The notes beneath the pieces were generated by a model. The model was not told where the DNA came from and ran no database searches. It saw only the letters and a list, made by a program, of their open reading frames with translations. 64,000 bases of DNA, taken from assembly GCA_964634815.1 (NCBI GenBank), contig CAZWMD010000017.1, positions 1-64,000 on the forward strand. Reading direction: 5' to 3'. The translations under genes and the position numbers were made by a program. The DNA is from JALZVT01 sp964634815. GTDB lineage: Bacteria; Pseudomonadota; Gammaproteobacteria; Pseudomonadales; Azotimanducaceae. Every line of letters starts with the position of its first letter. Position 1 is the first letter of the stretch. This document shows positions 43,415-50,202 of the stretch, piece by piece.

Positions 43415-44290
43415 ATGTTGAGCGGCAGTATCGTGGCTTTGGTCACCCCTATGGCGCCTGATGGCGCCGTACACTGGCAAGAACTTGACGAACTAATCGA
43501 CTGGCATGTCGCTAGCGGTACCAGTGGGATTGTTCCCATGGGCACCACGGGCGAGTCGGCCACATTGAATGTCGAGGAGCACCTTAAGGTCATCAAAGCC
43601 ACTATCAAACGGGTGGCGGGTCGAGTTCCGGTGATCGCGGGTACGGGTGCCAATGCGACCGCAGAGGCGATTCATCAGACCCAGGAAGCGCAGCGACTGG
43701 GCGCTGATGCTGCCTTGCTGGTGACGCCCTATTACAATCGTCCAACCCAGCGTGGTCTGATTTCCCACTATGAGGCGATCGCTGCTGCCACCGATATTCC
43801 TCTGGTGCTCTACAACGTGCCGCCACGAACAGCGTGCGACATGCTCGCACCGACGGTGGCTGAACTGGCAACTATCGAATCGATCATTGGTATTAAAGAG
43901 GCCTGTGGTGATCCGGAACGTGTTGCCGAAATCCGGGCGCTCTGCGACGACCAGTTTATCGTTTTGTCCGGCGAAGACGCCCAAACCTACCGGATGGCGG
44001 AACTCGGCGCTCTTGGAACGATCTCCGTAAGTGCCAATGTAGTGCCCTCACAGATGGCGGAGTTTTGTCGGGCGTTCCTGGATAAGGACATGACCAGGGC
44101 AAAAGAGCTGGACAGCCAGCTTCAGCCGATTCACGACGCGATGTTTATTGAATCCAGTCCGCAACCAGTTAAATGGGCGCTTAATCAGATGAACAAGATA
44201 TCTGCTGGGATCCGTTTGCCATTATTGCCTCTCTCAGAGGCCAATCAGCCAGCTGTCCGAAAAGCGCTAGAGGGCCAGGGGGCATTATGA
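43415..44290 (+). CDS. dapA: 4-hydroxy-tetrahydrodipicolinate synthase
   Basis: 291-residue TIM barrel. The Schiff-base Lys is in IGIKEACGD, the catalytic Tyr in LYNVPPRT, and GTTGES binds the pyruvate carboxylate. It condenses pyruvate with aspartate semialdehyde toward lysine and diaminopimelate. RBS AGGA about 8 nt before ATG. It overlaps bamC by 4 nt, the order known from E. coli (dapA-bamC). Confidence 0.96.
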   Translation: MLSGSIVALVTPMAPDGAVHWQELDELIDWHVASGTSGIVPMGTTGESATLNVEEHLKVIKATIKRVAGRVPVIAGTGANATAEAIHQTQEAQRLGADAALLVTPYYNRPTQRGLISHYEAIAAATDIPLVLYNVPPRTACDMLAPTVAELATIESIIGIKEACGDPERVAEIRALCDDQFIVLSGEDAQTYRMAELGALGTISVSANVVPSQMAEFCRAFLDKDMTRAKELDSQLQPIHDAMFIESSPQPVKWALNQMNKISAGIRLPLLPLSEANQPAVRKALEGQGAL

Positions 44291-45423
44291 AGTTGTCTAG
44301 GTTCAGAGTTAAAGATGCGATTGGATTGTGCGGCTTGCTGGTTGCCGTCAGCCTGCTGGCGGGCTGTTCCCGTTGGATTAACGATGATAAAGGTCTCATC
44401 GTTAATCGATCCGATGACTATCTCGATGTGCCTCTGCGAGATGGTCTGGAAGTTCCGGAAGACCTTTCAAATCTTAGAGTCAGCGATCCATTTGCTATTC
44501 CAGAAATCGTCAACAGCGGCGGGACCACATACCCCAAGAAAGCCCCAAGGCCTGTGCCCATTATTGCTGGAGCAGAGAGTAAGGGGGCCAAGATTCAAAA
44601 GCTGGGGGACCGTCGCTGGTTGGTTCTCAGTGAGCCGCCTTCAGTAGTATGGCCCAAGCTAAAACAGTTCCTCGCGGAAAACGGTGTTGATTCAGACACG
44701 GAAGAGGCGCTTCGCGGACGGATTACCACTGGCTGGGTGCAGGTCGATGGCGAGGATAATCGTGATGTTGTGCGATTGGCTATTGCGCAAGCTAAGAGCG
44801 ACAGTTCTTCTACCGGAGGCCGTGATCGCGTTAACTTTAGCGTGGAACAGGGCTTGCGAGAGAATACAACCGAGATCCATGTTCGCCACCAAAATGATGT
44901 GCTCGGCTCCGACGCCGACGTTCCCGACGACAAACTACTATCAATCGAATCGGCTGTGGTTGCGGTTGAGGAGAGCATCCTGAGAGAGCTGGGCGGCTAT
45001 CTGGCGTCGGAGGTTAGTTCTCAAAGTGTGTCTCGTGCTGGCCAGGATTTGGTGGGGTCCAGTAAGGCCGAGCTGTCCACTGCCACAGATGGTCAACCGA
45101 TTCTTCGATTGAATCTGGACTTTGACCGGGCCTGGGCTTCAATCACCCAGGCGTTGGACAAGGCCGAAGTTGAAGTCACAGACCTCGATCGTTCAGAGGG
45201 CATATTGTACGTTGATCTGCCCGAGGCGTTGCTTAGCGGTGAGCCAGAGAAGCGCGGATTTTTGGGTCGCAAGCGCAAGGGCGCGCTGCTTGCGATGCAG
45301 ATTCTGGTTCTGCCAGCCTCCACAGGTGGCTATCAGGTAAGGGCGGTAGATAAAGAGTCATCAGCGATAGACCCGAGTCGTGCTCGCGAAGTGCTGAACC
45401 TTATTCGCGAATACGCGATTTGA
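44287..45423 (+). CDS. bamC: Outer-membrane assembly lipoprotein BamC
   Basis: 378 residues with lipobox SLLAGC (Cys about 27), the unstructured N-terminal lasso rich in charged residues (about 28-100), and two helix-grip domains (about 100-225 and 255-375). It is part of the Bam complex that folds outer-membrane barrels. Coupled to dapA; its stop overlaps the next start by one base. Confidence 0.92.
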   Translation: MKLSRFRVKDAIGLCGLLVAVSLLAGCSRWINDDKGLIVNRSDDYLDVPLRDGLEVPEDLSNLRVSDPFAIPEIVNSGGTTYPKKAPRPVPIIAGAESKGAKIQKLGDRRWLVLSEPPSVVWPKLKQFLAENGVDSDTEEALRGRITTGWVQVDGEDNRDVVRLAIAQAKSDSSSTGGRDRVNFSVEQGLRENTTEIHVRHQNDVLGSDADVPDDKLLSIESAVVAVEESILRELGGYLASEVSSQSVSRAGQDLVGSSKAELSTATDGQPILRLNLDFDRAWASITQALDKAEVEVTDLDRSEGILYVDLPEALLSGEPEKRGFLGRKRKGALLAMQILVLPASTGGYQVRAVDKESSAIDPSRAREVLNLIREYAI

Positions 45424-46329
45424 TGCGCCTGGCCTCATTAGGGAGCGGCAGCAAGGGCAATGCGACACTTGTACAGCTGGGTGACCAGCTGTTGTTGGTG
45501 GATTGTGGATTTAGCACCAGGCAAGTGACTACGCGCCTCAAGCGACTGGATCTGGCACCAGGCGATATCACGGCATTATTGGTTACGCACGAGCATTCTG
45601 ATCATATGCGCGGAGTGCAGACACTCGCTCATAAATTCAATATTCCGGTTTACGCCTCCCATGGAACGCTCAAGGCCATGGATTTTCCCTTTGCGGCGCA
45701 GAGTTTCGATTCTCACGAATCCTTCGCCTTAGGGAATGTTCAGGTCATTCCGGTTGCTGTGCCCCATGATGCTCGAGAGCCTACTCAGTTTGTCTTCGTC
45801 CATGATGGTGTGAAAGTTGGCGTGCTCTCAGATCTTGGCCACGTGACCCCGCACGTAATCGCAAGTTACAAAGATTGCGATTTGCTCCTGATGGAGAGCA
45901 ATCATGACCTGGGTATGCTGAAGTCCGGACGCTACCCACCCTATCTGCAACGCCGTGTGGGAGGGCTCCACGGACACCTCAATAATCAACAGGCTGTCGA
46001 ACTCCTCGAGGCAATAGGGCACGCCGGTTTGCGTGTTGTGATAGGCCACGTTAGCGAGGCGAACAACGATCTGGAGATTATTAAACAATCGTTCGCCGGG
46101 CTTCGCTCCCAAGTGGCCTCTATCGAAATCGCCAGCCAAAGCGAAGGGGTCCAGTGGCAAACACTTGATCGGTCCCACGGCGACNNNNNNNNNNNNNNNN
46201 NNNNNNNNNNNNNNNNNNNNNNNNNNNNNNNNNNNNNNNNNNNNNNNNNNNNNNNNNNNNNNNNNNNNNNNNNNNNNNNNNNNNCAAACACTTGATCGGT
46301 CCCACGGCGACGAGGCGCTTGTGCTGTAA
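45423..46329 (+). CDS. MBL-fold hydrolase, WalJ/YycJ-like, interrupted by N gap 4
   Basis: LGSGSKGNATLVQ and LLVTHEHSDHMRGV identify the YycJ/WalJ-type MBL family, possibly a 5'-3' exonuclease. 254 codons lie before the gap. The 27 bases before the gap (46158-46184) recur just after it (46285-46311) and lead in frame to GAG GCG CTT GTG CTG TAA. Merging the overlap gives a complete 259-residue protein ending SHGDEALVL; the 100 N break the frame artificially. Starts on the last base of the bamC stop. Confidence 0.88.
46185..46284. other. Assembly gap (100 N) inside the MBL gene
   Basis: Flanked by an identical 27-bp sequence on each side; the coding frame joins perfectly once the duplicate is removed. 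Confidence 0.95.
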
Positions 46330-46335
46330 GGCTGA

Positions 46336-46418
46336 GCGATTTTAGGGACAGCCACTGAAAGATCCCGTATTTCTGCGACTTTAGGGACAGCCGCTGAAAC
46401 ATGGAGCGACTTTAGGGC
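46336..46418. repeat. 25-bp direct repeats with GGGACAGCC core
   Basis: Two copies of a 25-bp unit at 46336-46360 and 46375-46399 that differ at two positions (core TTTAGGGACAGCC, ending CTGAAA), plus a truncated third copy at 46406-46418. They adjoin element B. Confidence 0.88.
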
Positions 46419-46426
46419 GTATTTTT

Positions 46427-46495
46427 GGGACATCCAGGAAATTTGATTCGCTCGGGGTCGCAGTTTTGCTTGGTTGAGCGAGTGCTTGGATGTCC
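46427..46495. repeat. REP-like element B (inverted half-sites)
   Basis: GGGACATCCA (46427) and TGGATGTCC (46487-46495) form the outer arms; ATTCGCTC and GAGCGAGT form an inner stem. The whole can fold as one long hairpin of about 69 nt. Confidence 0.85.
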
Positions 46496-46653
46496 GCAAT
46501 TCAAAAAAGCTCATAAACAGGTGCTTTGAGCTGGTCCCAGCCCGCGTTTAGCTGTTTTTTCGCTGATATGTGCGCTATTTCCTCATTCCGTACTTCGTTT
46601 TACACCAATTGGAGTATGTGCTCGCAAACTAGACCTAATAAGCTCTTTTCAGA

Positions 46654-46712
46654 GCCCCAGGGACGGGGCCGCTATTCAGAGACCGAGCGCGCTGCCTTTG
46701 GCACGCGCTCGG
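46654..46712 (+). terminator. Two tandem hairpins, terminator-like
   Basis: GCCCC-AGGGAC-GGGGC (46654-46669), then a 9-bp perfect stem CCGAGCGCG...CGCGCTCGG (46683-46712) followed by CCTTATTCTT. This probably ends transcription coming from bamC-MBL before cnoX. Confidence 0.5.
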
Positions 46713-46760
46713 CCTTATTCTTGTTAAAGTAGGCGTTTGATTCTCTCAATTGAGCTTACT

Positions 46761-47615
46761 GTGAACGCGAACCCTCTCGTATTTCCTACTGACCCCCAGA
46801 GCTTTCAGAACGATGTTATAGAGCGTTCAAACGAAGCCCCGGTAATTGTGCTGTTCTTCGCAGAACAAATGCCAGAGACGCTGGCTGCACGCGATTTTCT
46901 AGACACCCTGGTTAGCGCTAGTGCGGGCAAACTTCTCCTGGCGCTTGTGGATGTTGCTGCGGATCAATCTCTTGCCCAGCATCTTAGAGTCCAGACTCTC
47001 CCAAGCATTAGAGTCGTCAAGGACGGTCAGCTCCTGGAGCAGCTGGATGGGCCTCAACCGGAAGAAGCCTTGTCTGCATTATGCGACCGCTTAACCATGT
47101 CGAGTGCCGACGTTCTTCAAGAACAGCTTGCCCACCTGCTTGAGACAGAGGATTTTGATGCTGCGTTGGCTGTATTAAAGAGAGCTATCGAAGAGGAGCC
47201 AGCGAACCCGGCATTTCGTGTTGAGCTGGCTGACCTGCTCCTGCGGCAGGGGAACATGGATGATGCCAAGGTAGCGCTGGCTAGTATCAGTGAAGATACT
47301 CCAGGGCTGGCTCGCCCTAAGGCCAGGCTCACTTTTATTGAAGAAGCGAGTCAGCTCGATGCAATCGAAGTCTTGTTGGATAAACTTCGTGTCGAGCCGG
47401 AAAATTTAGAGACGCAGCACTCCCTTGCGATTTCGTGTGCCTCTGAGAACAGAATTGAGGAGGCGCTTGAGTACGCACTCGGTGTTTTGTGCGCGGATCG
47501 GAAGTTCAAAGAGGACATTGGCCGATTAACAATGCTCAGGATTTTTGATCTGCTACCCCAAGGCGATGCTCTTGCTTCTTCTTTCCGACGACGTATGTTT
47601 AATTTTATGCACTAG
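46761..47615 (+). CDS. cnoX: Thioredoxin-like/TPR co-chaperone CnoX (YbbN-like)
   Basis: 284 residues: a thioredoxin-fold domain lacking CxxC (APVIVLFFAEQMPETLAARDF), with the cis-Pro loop TLPSIRVVKDGQ, then TPR-like helices (about 105-284). CnoX protects proteins from bleach/heat damage and hands them to GroEL. The start is either GTG 46761 (chosen) or TTG 46737, neither with a good ribosome-binding site. It converges on the transposase gene, overlapping by 11 nt. Confidence 0.88.
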   Translation: MNANPLVFPTDPQSFQNDVIERSNEAPVIVLFFAEQMPETLAARDFLDTLVSASAGKLLLALVDVAADQSLAQHLRVQTLPSIRVVKDGQLLEQLDGPQPEEALSALCDRLTMSSADVLQEQLAHLLETEDFDAALAVLKRAIEEEPANPAFRVELADLLLRQGNMDDAKVALASISEDTPGLARPKARLTFIEEASQLDAIEVLLDKLRVEPENLETQHSLAISCASENRIEEALEYALGVLCADRKFKEDIGRLTMLRIFDLLPQGDALASSFRRRMFNFMH

Positions 47616-48561
47616 CGTCTGGAATGCCTTCGGATAGGTCATTTATCGCATTGATTCTTCTTAGTTCCGGTAGCTGTAACCATTTTTGATTTAGGTGTTT
47701 GGTATAGCTCAACAGGCTTTCCCCGCAGCCGTAGGCACGATACCACTGCCTAAAGGAAGCAACCCTCGCGATCCATGTCCCCCTCGATTGGTTTAGTTGT
47801 GTGAAGAGTGTTGGCGATGCACTCCTGTGTTTTTCAAAACCTGTGCTCCGGGAGTCATTGGTCCATAGAAGTAACTGGACGTATTCGTTCGTATTAGTGC
47901 TTAGGAGTTCTAGACTTGCGAGATTGACGCGAGAGGCATCACATTTGTTGAGCCTTTGCTGTGCACTCGTGTAATCAGAGGGTATCTTTGTTTTAGGTGA
48001 AGCGCGGACCGGGTTCAGATCTACATAAATCATGCAAGCCAGCAGCGCCGTATGATCGAGTAGAGCGATTGACTTGAAACGTCCTTCCCAGAACCGTCCA
48101 GTGCACCCGTCCTCCAGGTTTGCGGCTCGTGCGAGAGGTTCATTAATCTCTCGCATAAACCAGGATAGGCTTCCAAGCCTCTTCCTGATTTCCTCCAGCT
48201 TGCCTTTATTTGCCATCAGGCTTTGCTTTCGATTTTCCAAAGCCTCTGCCGTGTAGCGTCCCTCATGCCTTGCTAGCCAGCGATCCACAACTTCCTGATC
48301 GCTCCAGCTTCCAGTGCGCTTGGGGTCGAGTTTCAGCACGACATGGTAGTGATTGCTCATCACTGCGTAAGCGTAGATGTCGATAGCAAATATACGGGAG
48401 AGGCCACATATACGGCGACAAATCCACTCGCGTCGATGTTCGAAGGATCTCCCAGTCCAGCGATCTTTCCCGCACAGCCAGGATTGACGAACACAACGAG
48501 ATACGCAGTGGTAATAACCGCCATTGATTTGGTCCACCAGATGCGCTCTTGGATAAGTCAT
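47605..48561 (-). CDS. REP-associated tyrosine transposase (RAYT, Y1/HUH family)
   Basis: 318 residues. The N-terminal PRAHLVDQINGGYYHCVSRC and AYAVMSNHYHVVLKL contain the HUH metal-binding pair; CTGRFWEGRFKS and CMIYVDLNPVRA hold the probable catalytic Tyr. This is the long variant of the IS200-like Transposase_17 family. RAYTs mobilise small palindromic REP sequences rather than their own gene. No IS-type ends are visible, but repeat elements B and C lie on either side (B beyond cnoX), and six related elements occur within 25 kb, so it is the likely mobiliser of this repeat family (inference). Confidence 0.9.
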   Translation of the reverse strand: MTYPRAHLVDQINGGYYHCVSRCVRQSWLCGKDRWTGRSFEHRREWICRRICGLSRIFAIDIYAYAVMSNHYHVVLKLDPKRTGSWSDQEVVDRWLARHEGRYTAEALENRKQSLMANKGKLEEIRKRLGSLSWFMREINEPLARAANLEDGCTGRFWEGRFKSIALLDHTALLACMIYVDLNPVRASPKTKIPSDYTSAQQRLNKCDASRVNLASLELLSTNTNEYVQLLLWTNDSRSTGFEKHRSASPTLFTQLNQSRGTWIARVASFRQWYRAYGCGESLLSYTKHLNQKWLQLPELRRINAINDLSEGIPDASA

Positions 48562-48688
48562 GTCGCCATGGTGCAGAAAAATAGATTTGCCCGATGTAGG
48601 AGAACATCCGGAGACAAAGGAGATATGTGTACCTCTCTGCTGTGCTATTCGCTCTTAGGTGTGGGATCAAGAGAATTGGAAAGAGAAT

Positions 48689-48942
48689 AGGACATCCAGG
48701 ATCTGGATATGACAGTTAATGTGACGGAGTTAATTNNNNNNNNNNNNNNNNNNNNNNNNNNNNNNNNNNNNNNNNNNNNNNNNNNNNNNNNNNNNNNNNN
48801 NNNNNNNNNNNNNNNNNNNNNNNNNNNNNNNNNNNAAGAGAATAGGACATCCAGGATCTGGATATGACAGTTAATGTGACGGAGTTAATTTTTCCCACTC
48901 CGACTGAGACAAAACCGGTTCAAGCTCTTAGCTGGATGTCCT
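48689..48942. repeat. REP-like element C upstream of the transposase gene
   Basis: AGGACATCCAG (48689, repeated at 48844 because of the gap duplication) pairs with CTGGATGTCCT at 48932-48942; inside, CGGAGT and ACTCCG form a second stem. Without the duplicate the element is about 100 bp. Confidence 0.85.
48736..48835. other. Assembly gap (100 N) inside element C
   Basis: An exact 55-bp duplicate flanks it (48681-48735 = 48836-48890), the same overlap length as at gap 1. Confidence 0.95.
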
Positions 48943-49094
48943 CAACTCCCAATCACTAGCGTCCAGTGAGAACGACGTCGCATCTCTAGCTCCCGAGGTC
49001 ACCTATTCTCCTCCCAAGAATCTGCTGCATAGGCCGTTCTCCCTACTGCGGTGCTTGGTTGTTTTTTTGAGACTCTATCGGACAAGGAGAGCTG

Positions 49095-49463
49095 ATGGGT
49101 TCCCCTATATCTAATCCATTGCCGGAAACCCAGATTCGTGGATGTCCCGAATTGGTTTTGGTTTGGCGTGGGTCCGAATTGCGGTTCATCGCCGAGCCTG
49201 GGGCGGTTTTCTCGGTTGGCCTTGAGCGTGGGAGTGATCTGGTTGTGCCAGGAACCTATGCGTCTCGAAACCACGCCAGCCTTCGCTGGCACCGCAACCA
49301 GTTTGAGCTTATTGACCACAGTACCAACGGTACCTTTTTACAACTCGAAGACGAACAGGTGAGCTTTGTTCATAGAACAACGGTTCGCCTTTGGGGCACG
49401 GGCTTCCTCTCTTTTGGTGAGCCTCTCACGATCGAGAACGCGCTGAAGTTTAGCCATGGGTGA
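49095..49463 (+). CDS. FHA-domain protein
   Basis: 122 residues, essentially one forkhead-associated domain: FSVGLERGSDLVV, SRNHASLRW (the Ser/Arg/His phosphothreonine pocket), and LIDHSTNGTFL. It binds phosphothreonine peptides, here most likely the autophosphorylated kinase encoded two genes downstream. The ATG at 49095 has AAGGAGA 5 nt upstream. Residues about 14-20 (IRGCPEL) are encoded by a repeat half-site (49139-49155). First gene of the five-gene cluster; overlaps the phosphatase gene by 8 nt. Confidence 0.9.
   Translation: MGSPISNPLPETQIRGCPELVLVWRGSELRFIAEPGAVFSVGLERGSDLVVPGTYASRNHASLRWHRNQFELIDHSTNGTFLQLEDEQVSFVHRTTVRLWGTGFLSFGEPLTIENALKFSHG
49139..49155 (+). repeat. REP-like half-site inside the FHA coding sequence
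   Basis: TGGATGTCCCGAATTGG, one base different from the intergenic copy TGGCTGTCCCGAATTGG at 62728-62744. Here it is translated as part of RGCPELV. Confidence 0.7.
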
Positions 49464-50202
49464 ACGACGTTGGCTTGCTGCCAGTAGAACTCATCCCGGC
49501 AATCGCCGACCGAGTAACGAAGACGCGGTTATGGCTTGTTCGAAGGAGTCTATCTGGGCTGTTGCAGATGGTATGGGTGGTCATGACGCCGGAGATGTTG
49601 CCAGTCAGTCTATTGCGGATGCGCTGTTTCCTGAGTCCTCCGAATCGGCAGAGATTCGCTCCCTCGCAGATCGGGTTGATTGGATTGAGGATCGACTCTT
49701 GCTGGTAGACCAATCCCTTCATGAGCAGGCGGCTGAGATGGGCCCCGGTACGGTCATTGGGTCTACGGTGGTCAGCCTGACCATTGAAGGGGCAACTGGT
49801 GTGGCTCTCTGGGCGGGTGATAGCCGGCTCTACAGACTACGTAACAACTGCCTCGAGGTTGTCACTCGCGATCACAACCCGGTGGCCGATCTTTTAGATT
49901 CTGGCGCAATCACCGAGGCAGAAGCTCTGGCCTCGGATACCAATGTGATTACCCGGGCAGTTGGTGGTCAGCGTCCTCTTGAGCTCGACGTCGCGGTTTT
50001 TGATGTAGAACCCAGCGACACATTTCTCCTGTGTACTGACGGACTTTATCGTGAGCTAAGTAGCTCGGAAATAATAGAGATTTTGCAGCAACAAGATCTT
50101 GAGGCTGCTGCTTCTGAACTTGTTGAGCTGGTACTTTCGAGACCAGCTCGTGACAACCTGTCGCTACTTGTTCTTCGTGGGCTCGACCATGTTACCCACT
50201 GA
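49456..50202 (+). CDS. PP2C-type Ser/Thr protein phosphatase
   Basis: 248-residue PPM-family phosphatase: RRPSNEDAV, WAVADGMGGHDAGD, GSTVV, ALWAGDSRLYRLR, FLLCTDGLY and ARDNLSLLVL supply the metal-binding Asp residues. It would reverse phosphorylation by the adjacent kinase, as in Stp/Stk or PppA/PpkA pairs. Overlaps the FHA gene by 8 nt and the kinase gene by 14 nt. Confidence 0.93.
   Translation: MGERRWLAASRTHPGNRRPSNEDAVMACSKESIWAVADGMGGHDAGDVASQSIADALFPESSESAEIRSLADRVDWIEDRLLLVDQSLHEQAAEMGPGTVIGSTVVSLTIEGATGVALWAGDSRLYRLRNNCLEVVTRDHNPVADLLDSGAITEAEALASDTNVITRAVGGQRPLELDVAVFDVEPSDTFLLCTDGLYRELSSSEIIEILQQQDLEAAASELVELVLSRPARDNLSLLVLRGLDHVTH

Larger units (their letters stand above)
46330..46760. 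other. Repeat-rich intergenic region before cnoX
   Basis: About 430 bp without a credible gene: 25-bp direct repeats (46336-46418), REP-like element B (46427-46495), and two consecutive GC-rich hairpins (46654-46712). Confidence 0.8.
48562..49094. other. Intergenic region with REP-like element C and N gap 5
   Basis: 533 bp in the window, but 55 bp are duplicated around the 100-N gap, so the real length is about 380 bp. Contains element C and, just before the FHA gene, an AAGGAGA ribosome-binding site (49084-49090). No further gene seen. Confidence 0.8.

Noticed and set aside
46526..46732. 68-codon plus-strand frame before cnoX
   Set aside because: It runs through the two terminator-like hairpins and has no start signal or conserved look.
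47605..48561. Complete IS200/IS605 insertion sequence
   Set aside because: The protein is of the REP-associated type, no IS left/right ends or tnpB are visible, and related repeats are dispersed instead.
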